Assembly (NCBI GenBank): GCA_017469325.1
Contig: JAFUGO010000103.1
Coordinates: 1 to 5,363, forward strand
Direction of reading: 5' to 3'
Source: Mogibacterium sp.
GTDB taxonomy: Bacteria > Bacillota_A > Clostridia > Peptostreptococcales > Anaerovoracaceae
DNA length: 5,363 nucleotides
Below, in pieces: positions 1 to 5,302 of this stretch. The notes beneath the pieces were generated by a model, which worked only from the letters and a program-made list of their open reading frames with translations, ran no database searches and was not told where the DNA came from. Positions within the stretch are counted from its first letter, which is position 1, and every line of letters begins with the position of its first letter. The translations under genes and the position numbers were made by a program.

Positions 1-260
1 CTCACGAGAAGCCGCTCAACACTTATACTGCAGTACAGAAAGCTATCACAACTTACTGCAGGGAGCTTGGCATCGAGGAGAAGAGTATTCACAAAGCAAG
101 AAAGACCATGATCTCCAAAATGATTGATGGCGGGCTAAACCTTAATACCTCAAGACAGATCGCCGGCCATATGGATGAAAAAACCACTTTGAATAATTAC
201 TATTTCGACAGAAGTGATGAGGTTGAGAAATACAATAATTTTGTAAAAGCCTTAGCTTGA
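1..260 (+). CDS. Tyrosine recombinase/integrase, C-terminal part (5' end outside window)
   Basis: This is the last 85 codons of a site-specific recombinase; the reading frame begins at base 3 and ends with TGA at 258-260. The catalytic core of the tyrosine recombinase family is visible. H30-K-A-R33 gives the HxxR box, G55-H56 gives the second histidine, and Y66 in the NNYYF segment, ten residues after H56, is the likely nucleophile that forms the 3'-phosphotyrosyl DNA intermediate. The spacing and the TTLNNYYFDR ending resemble integrases of clostridial mobile elements. The N-terminal arm-binding and core-binding domains are not in the window. The gene points towards the tRNA-Ser gene and is more AT-rich than the operon to its right, which fits an integrated element or its remnant. 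Family assignment is strong. Whether the gene is intact and which element it belongs to cannot be told. Confidence 0.88.
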   Translation, partial: HEKPLNTYTAVQKAITTYCRELGIEEKSIHKARKTMISKMIDGGLNLNTSRQIAGHMDEKTTLNNYYFDRSDEVEKYNNFVKALA

Positions 261-278
261 TCACAATAATCATCGCAG

Positions 279-309
279 GTGTATCCAGAAACGGATCAAG
301 TGTATCCAG
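279..309. repeat. 10-bp direct repeat, two copies 21 bp apart, downstream of the integrase
   Basis: The sequence GTGTATCCAG occurs exactly at 279-288 and again at 300-309. The start-to-start distance of 21 bp is about two helical turns. Between them, ATCC (284-287) and GGAT (293-296) form a small inverted repeat with a 5-base-plus-one spacer, and an 8-bp palindrome TGTATACA follows at 314-321. Short direct repeats phased on the helix beside a recombinase gene can be protein-binding sites, for example integrase arm sites. That function is only inferred; two 10-mers in AT-rich DNA could be chance. Nothing else in the 261-379 spacer looks like a gene. Confidence 0.45.
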
Positions 310-379
310 CCTCTGTATACATCTGCATCACAACAATTCTTATTCATCAAATCTCTTAAACACATTCATTTAAACGCTT

Positions 380-413
380 ACAAAGCAAAAGAGCCGCTCT
401 TCCGAACGACTCT
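380..413 (-). terminator. Rho-independent terminator downstream of tRNA-Ser
   Basis: Read on the minus strand, AGAGTCGTTC (413-404) pairs with GAGCGGCTCT (399-390) across the tetraloop GGAA, a GNRA-type loop. This makes a 10-bp stem with two G-U wobbles. It is followed at once by a U-rich tract (TTTTGCTTTG). On the plus strand the two wobbles become C-A mismatches and no T-run follows, so the terminator works only leftwards. It begins 3 nt after the encoded CCA of the tRNA and ends transcripts of the tRNA and of any operon read-through. Confidence 0.9.
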
Positions 414-416
414 GTA

Positions 417-508
417 TGGCGGAGAGAGAGGGATTTGAACCCTCGCGCCGGTACTACCGACCTACTGGTATTCGAAGCCAGACCCTTCAGCCACTTGGGT
501 ATCTCTCC
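417..508 (-). tRNA. tRNA-Ser(CGA)
   Basis: A 92-nt class II tRNA. The acceptor stem is GGAGAGA (508-502) paired with TCTCTCC (427-421). The discriminator is G (420) and CCA is encoded (419-417). The D arm is CCC...GGG, and the seven-base anticodon loop TTCGAAT carries anticodon CGA at 474-472, which reads UCG. The long variable arm contains the stem CGGT/ACCG, and the T arm is GAGGG-TTCAAAT-CCCTC. G73, the long variable arm and the acceptor sequence agree with serine identity and closely resemble bacterial tRNA-Ser(CGA). One oddity is that C31 (477) faces A39 (469), so the last anticodon-stem pair is a mismatch. The gene lies 23 nt after the carboxypeptidase stop, has its own promoter, and is followed by a terminator. 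Confidence 0.97.
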
Positions 509-520
509 ACAGCGCTCTAA

Positions 521-549
521 ATTGTAACACACTAATCAGCGTGAGACAA
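521..549 (-). promoter_or_regulatory. Candidate sigma-70-type promoter for tRNA-Ser, overlapping the end of the carboxypeptidase gene
   Basis: On the minus strand, TTGTCT (549-544; 4 of 6 against TTGACA) is separated by exactly 17 bp from TACAAT (526-521; 5 of 6 against TATAAT). The -10 box is preceded by TGT, giving the extended -10 form TGnTACAAT. Transcription would start near 512-515, only a few bases before the mature tRNA 5' end at 508. The -35 box lies in the last codons of the upstream CDS and its stop codon is in the spacer. This is inferred from consensus match and position. Confidence 0.72.
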
Positions 550-1860
550 GAGCACTTTTTTCTTGTTTTTCTCGAGGATGAAACCGAGCAGCAATATGAG
601 TACGAGAGCGATCAGCAGTGCGAGCGATTTGCGATTTGAAATGTAAAGAGCAGACGGGAACCAGCCCTTCTCTATGTCTTCACCGACATAGAGCCTGCCT
701 TTACCGACTTCCTGATCGTTGGCGTAAATATAGTATTTGCCGGCCGTGTCACCTTTTTTCAAAGGTGCTTTAAGCTTGTCGACCTCTGTTTTGATCCTGA
801 TACCGCTTGCTTTGCCGTTTGCCGGGTACGCGTATCTGAGTCCTTTTATATCGAGCGGGACTTTTACCTTTGATCCGCCTTTGACCCATGCCTCGCAGAC
901 AGCCTTGTTGCTGTCCGTAACGACGAATCCCGGGGTCACATCATGAGCAAATTCCACGATCTTTCTCGGATCCTGCTCCCTGCCCTTTTTGGTATCTCCG
1001 AGGAGCACTATGACAGCATTGATCCCTTCATCGGCGAATTCCAGAGCTATCGTACACTGGGTCTCGGACCAGCTGCCGGTCTTGCCTCCCGTAAGGACCT
1101 TATAATTGTCCATGGTCTTCAGGAAGCCGTTCTCGATCTTCAGAGGATCCGACATGTTGGAAGCCGGGACCGTATATTTCTTTGTCATCGATATCTCTCT
1201 GAGCTTATCGTTGGCAAGACAGTTCTTTGTGATTATCGCCATGTCACGCGCCGTGGTATAGTGGTTTTTATGCTCCCATCCGTTGGCGTTCACGAAATGG
1301 GTGTTCTTGCAGCCCCACTCCTCAACAGTCTTATTCATAAGAGCAATAAACTCTTTCTCGCTTCCCGATACCGCCTCGCCGAGAGCCGTGGCTCCGTCAT
1401 TAGCCGACATCAGCATCGATGCATATATAAGATCGATGGCCTTCAGCTTCTCACCTGGTTCGAGTTCGAGCTCCATACCGTCTTCGAGTTCCTTTGTGGC
1501 ATTTTTTGATGCCGTAACGACCTGCTCCGGATCGAGGTTCTCAAGAGCAAGATAGCATGTGAGAAGCTTGGTTATGCTGTAAGGCGGCATCTTCTCGTCG
1601 GCATTTTTCTCATATACGGCTTTGTCGAGATCGATCGAATACAATATTGCGGAAGATGCCTTGAGAGCCGGCGCCTCCGCGTTTGGATCGCCGCATGGTT
1701 TTATGATCCCGCGGTCGATCGAATCGCCTGTTCCGAGTGCCGCCGGTAAAGCGGAGCTCAGAACTGTAAGCACAAGAATAAGCAGCGCCAGTGCACGGGC
1801 TGCTTTCCGGTAGTTTATTCTCAGTTTCTTCTTCTTTTTAGTATTGCTTTGTCCGGTCAA
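532..1860 (-). CDS. D-alanyl-D-alanine carboxypeptidase (DacA/DacF family, penicillin-binding protein 5 type)
   Basis: A 442-residue serine DD-carboxypeptidase that would remove the terminal D-Ala from peptidoglycan stem pentapeptides on the outer face of the membrane and so limit cross-linking. All three active-site motifs of the S11 family are present: S95-I-T-K98 with the acylated serine, S152-A-N154, and K260-T-G262. A lysine-rich N-terminus and a hydrophobic segment at about 22-43 form a signal peptide, and a beta-rich PBP5-type C-terminal domain spans about 308-400. A transmembrane helix at about 412-429 with a basic tail (KNKKK) anchors the protein. The start is TTG, overlapping the kinase stop codon as TTGA. 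GGTGAT, six bases upstream, matches the 16S anti-Shine-Dalgarno end and supports this start. It is the last protein gene of the operon; the tRNA follows after 23 nt without an intervening terminator. DacF-like by the C-terminal helix, but the exact paralogue is uncertain. Confidence 0.95.
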   Translation of the reverse strand: MTGQSNTKKKKKLRINYRKAARALALLILVLTVLSSALPAALGTGDSIDRGIIKPCGDPNAEAPALKASSAILYSIDLDKAVYEKNADEKMPPYSITKLLTCYLALENLDPEQVVTASKNATKELEDGMELELEPGEKLKAIDLIYASMLMSANDGATALGEAVSGSEKEFIALMNKTVEEWGCKNTHFVNANGWEHKNHYTTARDMAIITKNCLANDKLREISMTKKYTVPASNMSDPLKIENGFLKTMDNYKVLTGGKTGSWSETQCTIALEFADEGINAVIVLLGDTKKGREQDPRKIVEFAHDVTPGFVVTDSNKAVCEAWVKGGSKVKVPLDIKGLRYAYPANGKASGIRIKTEVDKLKAPLKKGDTAGKYYIYANDQEVGKGRLYVGEDIEKGWFPSALYISNRKSLALLIALVLILLLGFILEKNKKKVLLSHAD

Positions 1861-2801
1861 ATCTCTATCACCCTTATAGCTTCAGGCACTATGTCTATCC
1901 TTATCGCGCCTGTTTCAAAGATCTCGCCGTCTCCCACGAATTTCATCTTCGCGCCGAGCATCGGCTCTATTATTATGTTCTTTGCCTGCTTGTACGAGGC
2001 AATATCCTCCAGACCTTTGATGCTGAATATCTTTCCCTTCTGGTATTTCGGGAAGAGCTGAACGAACTTGCGTCGTGTCATGTCCTTGATAACAAGAAGC
2101 TCTATAAGGCCGTCAGACAGATCTGCATTCGGGCAGCTCTGCACACCGCCTCCGCAGAATCCTCCGTTTGCAGCAGTCGCAAGAAGCAGCTTTCCGGTAT
2201 GGAAGTCTTTGCCGTCCGCGGTTATCCTGAGGGTCTGTCCTTTTTTCTTTGCCAGATTCGTGGCAACCGCAAGCAGGTATGATCCCGTTCCGGATACTCC
2301 GGGCAGCCTCTTGAGGTCGTGCGCCAGTATCGCGGTATTGCCGTCGAAGCCTATATTGATGCCGTTGGATATCATGCGGGACTTCTCCTGCCCGCTCTCG
2401 ATCCAGGACACCTTTATCAGGTCTATCTTGTGTATGCTGCTTCCGATATGCCTTTCAAGGTCGGTGTAGTCCCTGCTGTTGTTGTTCTTCTTTCCGAGCT
2501 CTCTTACAAAATCGTTGCCGCTGCCTACAGGCACCACCCCGAGTATCGCGTTGTCATGCCCGTATATGCCGTTGACGACCTCCTGTACAGTGCCGTCGCC
2601 TCCGCATGCGAATATGACTATTTCACCTTCTGTTTCAGCAGCAAGTCTGTCCGCTATAACGGTCGCATCACGCTCACCGCGCGTATTGTAGACCTTTATA
2701 TCCTTTTCCGGACTGCTTTTGATCAGTCTGTCTATGTCTGCCAGAAGGCTTTCCTGTTTGCCCTGGCCGGAGGCCGGGTTTACTATGAACGCGTATTTCA
2801 T
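1857..2801 (-). CDS. Diacylglycerol kinase-like lipid kinase (DagK/YegS/BmrU family)
   Basis: A 314-residue enzyme of the DAGK catalytic family, which transfers the ATP gamma-phosphate to diacylglycerol or a related lipid at the inner membrane face. In Gram-positive bacteria this recycles diacylglycerol released during lipoteichoic acid synthesis. Visible motifs in order are N8-P-A-S-G-Q-G-K near the N-terminus, G67-G-D-G-T71 for nucleotide binding, P91-V-G-S-G-N-D97, NGINIGFDG at 146-154, and the NGGFCGGG...P-A/D-L-S-D-G-L block at 212-231, followed by DGE at 291-293. The length is normal for DgkB-type proteins. I chose the ATG at 2801 because FIVNPASG follows at once, as in the family, and a strong GGGGAG lies eight bases upstream; an upstream ATG at 2849 would add 16 unrelated residues inside the preceding gene. 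It overlaps the carboxypeptidase start by 4 nt. The exact lipid substrate cannot be read from sequence. Confidence 0.93.
   Translation of the reverse strand: MKYAFIVNPASGQGKQESLLADIDRLIKSSPEKDIKVYNTRGERDATVIADRLAAETEGEIVIFACGGDGTVQEVVNGIYGHDNAILGVVPVGSGNDFVRELGKKNNNSRDYTDLERHIGSSIHKIDLIKVSWIESGQEKSRMISNGINIGFDGNTAILAHDLKRLPGVSGTGSYLLAVATNLAKKKGQTLRITADGKDFHTGKLLLATAANGGFCGGGVQSCPNADLSDGLIELLVIKDMTRRKFVQLFPKYQKGKIFSIKGLEDIASYKQAKNIIIEPMLGAKMKFVGDGEIFETGAIRIDIVPEAIRVIEI
1867..1875 (-). promoter_or_regulatory. Ribosome binding site for the TTG-started carboxypeptidase
   Basis: AAGGGTGAT on the minus strand includes GGTGAT, complementary to the 3' end of 16S rRNA, and lies six bases before the TTG at 1860-1858. 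It sits inside the last codons of the lipid kinase gene. It decides in favour of the TTG start, since no ATG precedes the signal peptide in this frame. Confidence 0.6.
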
Positions 2802-2809
2802 AAAAAGAG

Positions 2810-2816
2810 CTCCCCT
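2810..2816 (-). promoter_or_regulatory. Ribosome binding site of the lipid kinase gene
   Basis: AGGGGAG on the minus strand lies eight bases before the ATG at 2801-2799, in the 17-nt gap after the phosphoesterase stop. It fixes the start at 2801 and argues against the in-frame ATG at 2849. Confidence 0.8.
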
Positions 2817-2818
2817 CT

Positions 2819-3541
2819 TTAATGATTTTCTTCGCTGCTGTATATGCATTTTGGCACGCCGCCGAGGTAGTCGAAAGAAGTAAGTATGTATTCAACGCCC
2901 CGGAAGCATCCTTTTATGCCTGTATTGAACGCCGGCATCCCGTGGAGATGACCGTATATGCACTTCCATACGCCGTACTCTTCAAGGAGCTTTGTGAATT
3001 CCGTCGGTTTTCCCGAGGGAGTGGCCGGCGGATAATGAAGGCATGCTATTATGCGTGAATCCGGAGCTTCTTTTACCGCAGCATCGAGCCCCATCTTCAT
3101 TCTACCGAGCTCTCGCGCGTATATCTTTTCATCGTGCTCCGTGTATTCATCAGAGCCCGGATACGGCCAGCCTCTTGACGCTGCGACGACTATCCCTTCG
3201 CTGTCGATCCTGTAGCAGCTGTTCTGCAAAAAGATTATATCATCATACAGTGAATTCAGATACGTGATCCTTGACCACCACAGGTCGTGATTGCCCTTTG
3301 ATATGATCTTCATTCCCGGCAGTGAATGCAGCCAGTCGAAATCGTCTATCGCTTCTTCAATGCGAAGAGCCCACGATATATCTCCCGGGATCAGCACTAT
3401 ATCCTCATCGGATACAAGCTTCTCCCAGTTCTCTTTGAGCCTTTCGGTGTGGTTCTCCCAGCCCGGGCCGAACTTATCCATCGGCTTGTCTATATTCTCA
3501 TTGAATCCGAGATGCGGATCTCCTATCGCAAAGATCTTCAC
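2819..3541 (-). CDS. Calcineurin-like metallophosphoesterase (COG1768-type predicted phosphohydrolase)
   Basis: A 240-residue, apparently cytosolic protein with no signal peptide or membrane segment. The full metal-binding signature of calcineurin-like phosphoesterases is present: D8-P-H10, G53-D54, G83-N-H-D86, H169, and G197-H-L-H200. These residues hold a two-metal centre that hydrolyses a phosphoester. Stretches such as KPMDKFG..WENH and VLIPGDISWA fit the predicted phosphohydrolase group COG1768, widespread in Firmicutes, whose physiological substrate I do not know. The start is GTG at 3541, supported by GGAGG five bases upstream. The gene follows tcdA after 13 nt and precedes the lipid kinase by 17 nt. 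Neighbouring envelope-lipid and peptidoglycan genes do not define its substrate. The C-terminal end (about 222-240) is rich in aromatic and acidic residues and carries no extra domain. Confidence 0.92.
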   Translation of the reverse strand: MKIFAIGDPHLGFNENIDKPMDKFGPGWENHTERLKENWEKLVSDEDIVLIPGDISWALRIEEAIDDFDWLHSLPGMKIISKGNHDLWWSRITYLNSLYDDIIFLQNSCYRIDSEGIVVAASRGWPYPGSDEYTEHDEKIYARELGRMKMGLDAAVKEAPDSRIIACLHYPPATPSGKPTEFTKLLEEYGVWKCIYGHLHGMPAFNTGIKGCFRGVEYILTSFDYLGGVPKCIYSSEENH

Positions 3542-3546
3542 TCAAT

Positions 3547-3551
3547 CCTCC
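3547..3551 (-). promoter_or_regulatory. Ribosome binding site of the GTG-started phosphoesterase
   Basis: GGAGG on the minus strand, five bases before the GTG at 3541-3539, in the 13-nt gap after tcdA. The strong site and the family-typical MKIFAIGDPH start make the non-ATG initiation credible. Confidence 0.8.
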
Positions 3552-3554
3552 GGT

Positions 3555-4226
3555 CTATATTCCTGCGATCTGTCTTATTACGTAACCTGCAAGCGTGAGG
3601 CCGGCAGACCCCGGTACATAGCTCAGCGATCCGAGATCACCGTCACGCGGGACCGGTTTTTCTTCGGAATACACGACCGGCAGGTCCTTCACTCCGGCAT
3701 TCTTCAGACGCTTGCGCATCACCTTTGCCAGCGGGCATACGGAAGTATCGTTTATATCTGCGACCTTGAAGTCCGTCCAAAACTTTCCGGCGGCTCCCAT
3801 GGCGGATATTATATTGACGTTCTGCGCCTTTGCCCTGCATATAAGAGCTGTCTTGGCATTCACATCATCTATCGCGTCGACTATCCAGTCAAAAGCCGTA
3901 AGATCGAGCTCATCGCCCTCCCTGTAAAACCTCGCCAGCGCTGTGACTTCGGTATCCGGGGATATGTCGCGTATCCTCTCCGCCATTACCTCCGCCTTGT
4001 TTCTGCCGAGTGTAGAAGTGAGCGCGACCAGCTGTCTGTTCAGATTGCTGGGCTGCACTGTATCGCCGTCGATAAGCGTGATGCTGCCGGCTCCCGCCCT
4101 GGCTATTGCCTCGGCGGCGAAGGAGCCGACTCCTCCGACTCCCACTATAAGGACCTTTGCAGCTATTATGCGCTCAAGCCCTTCTTCTCCGGTCATTTTA
4201 ACTGTTCGTGCGTATCTCTCGTCCAT
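3555..4226 (-). CDS. tcdA: tRNA threonylcarbamoyladenosine dehydratase (TcdA), ThiF/E1-like fold
   Basis: A 223-residue member of the ThiF/MoeB/E1 superfamily. TcdA enzymes use ATP to dehydrate t6A at position 37 of tRNAs that read ANN codons, giving cyclic t6A. Visible are the dinucleotide-binding loop G29-V-G-G-V-G-S35, the acidic LIDGD (51-55), N63-R-Q65, K77, and VDAIDD (116-121). A further block, SAMGAAGK (141-148) leading into DINDTSVCPLAKVMRKRLK, is typical of TcdA rather than of ThiF or MoeB; the C-terminal GSLSYVPGSAGL also fits. No CxxC zinc pairs are present, unlike MoeB or ThiF. It is somewhat shorter than the roughly 250-270 residues usual for the family. The start ATG abuts the recX stop with no base between (TAA then ATG), with GGAGAGG five bases upstream. 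The neighbouring tRNA-Ser reads UCG, so it is not expected to be a substrate. Confidence 0.92.
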   Translation of the reverse strand: MDERYARTVKMTGEEGLERIIAAKVLIVGVGGVGSFAAEAIARAGAGSITLIDGDTVQPSNLNRQLVALTSTLGRNKAEVMAERIRDISPDTEVTALARFYREGDELDLTAFDWIVDAIDDVNAKTALICRAKAQNVNIISAMGAAGKFWTDFKVADINDTSVCPLAKVMRKRLKNAGVKDLPVVYSEEKPVPRDGDLGSLSYVPGSAGLTLAGYVIRQIAGI

Positions 4227-4742
4227 TTATTCCTCTCCGGGATCTCTTCTTATGCTGTCAAGCACTCTGAAGATGTCTCCCCTTGCAAAGCCTTTTCCCT
4301 CAAGCTTTCGTGCTATCTTTGCCGCGAGCCTGTCATCGAGCTCTTTCTTCACGGGAGGTTCCCCGTAGATATCCGACGGGACATATACCTCTTTGCGGGC
4401 GATCGCAAGGGCGTCTTCATACTCGTCCACTTTCTGCTCGAAAAGAAAGTCCTCCTTCGCGTTGCGGGCCGTCTCTTTGTCTATGCCCTTCTCGAGCAGC
4501 TCGCGTTCTGCCCTCAGCACGCCGCGCTTCTTTCCGCGGTTGTATTCATAATACCTGACCGCAAACAGATAATCATCGATGTATCTCAGACCGATGAGGT
4601 CGTTTACGGTCTCTGTTATCTCGTCTTCGGAGTAGCCCTTCTCCCTCAGGTGCCTTCGCACTTCCTCCGAGGTGCGCATCCGGCTCGCGAGATATGAATA
4701 GGCTGTCTCCGCCGCTGTCTTTTTATTCTTCTCTTCACTCAT
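4227..4742 (-). CDS. recX: Regulatory protein RecX
   Basis: A 171-residue, highly charged, all-helical protein of the RecX family, which binds RecA filaments and modulates strand exchange and the SOS response. The family's repeated three-helix units are visible: AYSYLASRMRT-EEVRRHLREKGY with L-RYIDD-LFA (about 14-62), then RGVLRAERELLEKGI (73-87), and a last unit ending in GKGFARGDIFRVLDSI (149-164). The start is placed at the ATG at 4742, which overlaps the transferase stop as ATGA, with MSEEKNKKTA leading into the first helix. An in-frame ATG at 4784 would add 14 residues with no ribosome binding site. Its own Shine-Dalgarno is weak, so translation probably depends on coupling. Its last codons (DPGEE) carry the ribosome binding site of tcdA. 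recA is not visible here. Confidence 0.92.
   Translation of the reverse strand: MSEEKNKKTAAETAYSYLASRMRTSEEVRRHLREKGYSEDEITETVNDLIGLRYIDDYLFAVRYYEYNRGKKRGVLRAERELLEKGIDKETARNAKEDFLFEQKVDEYEDALAIARKEVYVPSDIYGEPPVKKELDDRLAAKIARKLEGKGFARGDIFRVLDSIRRDPGEE
4232..4238 (-). promoter_or_regulatory. Ribosome binding site of tcdA inside the end of recX
   Basis: GGAGAGG on the minus strand lies five bases before the tcdA ATG (4226-4224), and the recX stop codon falls in the spacer. It is encoded by the final Gly-Glu-Glu codons of recX, so the two genes are translationally linked. Confidence 0.75.
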
Positions 4743-5302
4743 AATCTTATGAATCCGGGCTCCTGCATACCGCCCTTTATGCATACCGCTGAATAAAGGT
4801 CAGGAAGATCCGGGAACCATATGTCTTCGATCCTGTATACACTATCGTTTATTATAACACGGTCCGGCATGACTGATGGAATATCAGATTCATATACGGA
4901 CCCGCCTGTCGCCTTGACAAGCGCCTCTCTCCGGCACCAGATCCTGAAGAATTCTGCCTGTGCAGAGCCGGCTTCTTTACCGGAAGAAGTCTCTATAACA
5001 GCCGCATCCCCGGGAGCGAATATCCTGTTTGCTATCGCCTTGGCATCACATTTTTTCGCAAGCTGTATGTCGAGCCCGCATTCGGAGCCGGATATAAGCA
5101 CAGCCCATATTTTTCCCGTATGCGAAACGGAGAAATGCCGGAAGCCTACTATGTATGGTTTCCCCATTTCTCCTTCTCTGACCGCGGAGACAAGCTCATG
5201 CGCCTTCTCCGCGTCCCCCGTATATGCGGCTATGGACCGCTCGAGCAGTGCCCTGCTTTCACTGCGTCCGCCCGCAAAACCATCTGTGTAATAAATCGTC
5301 AA
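4739..5302 (-). CDS. 4'-phosphopantetheinyl transferase, Sfp-like
   Basis: A 187-residue protein of the Sfp-type superfamily, which moves the 4'-phosphopantetheine arm of coenzyme A to a serine of acyl or peptidyl carrier proteins. Motifs in order are G47-K-P-Y with FRHFSVSH61 (coenzyme A contact), G76-L-D78-I-Q80, and F119-R-I-W122-C-R-R125-E126-A-L-V-K130. Compared with B. subtilis Sfp (GIDIE; WxxKExxxK), the metal-binding Asp and the later Glu and Lys are kept, but the second acidic residue is Gln and the first Lys is Arg. It is shorter than the 224-residue Sfp. No carrier protein, NRPS or PKS gene is in view, so the target may be fatty-acid ACP or a distant cluster. The start is assigned to TTG at 5302, overlapping the upstream stop as TTGA. 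The only GGAG is one base before it, so the start is uncertain by a few codons. Confidence 0.87.
   Translation of the reverse strand: MTIYYTDGFAGGRSESRALLERSIAAYTGDAEKAHELVSAVREGEMGKPYIVGFRHFSVSHTGKIWAVLISGSECGLDIQLAKKCDAKAIANRIFAPGDAAVIETSSGKEAGSAQAEFFRIWCRREALVKATGGSVYESDIPSVMPDRVIINDSVYRIEDIWFPDLPDLYSAVCIKGGMQEPGFIRL

Noticed and set aside
281..352. Continued open translation after the integrase containing repeated VS-rich peptides
   Set aside because: It lies beyond a clean in-frame TGA at 258-260, has no start codon with a ribosome binding site, and the peptide repeat only mirrors the DNA direct repeat.
943..1509. Plus-strand open frame of 188 codons within the carboxypeptidase gene
   Set aside because: It is fully antisense to a gene with all three active-site motifs and shows no domain of its own.
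2319..2822. Plus-strand open frame of 167 codons across the lipid kinase gene
   Set aside because: It is antisense to the kinase motifs, with tyrosine-rich low-information sequence, and has no independent support.
2802..2849. Upstream ATG extension of the lipid kinase by 16 residues
   Set aside because: The extension lies inside the phosphoesterase gene, and the strong GGGGAG site plus the family-typical N-terminus favour 2801.
3291..4697. A 468-codon open frame on the plus strand antisense to the phosphoesterase, tcdA and recX
   Set aside because: It crosses three well-supported minus-strand genes, is rich in Cys, Ser, Arg and His as antisense frames are, and has no recognisable domain. 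The openness follows from the codon usage of the real genes.
4743..4784. Upstream ATG extension of recX by 14 residues
   Set aside because: There is no ribosome binding site before it; the ATGA overlap at 4742 fits the other junctions and the family start better.
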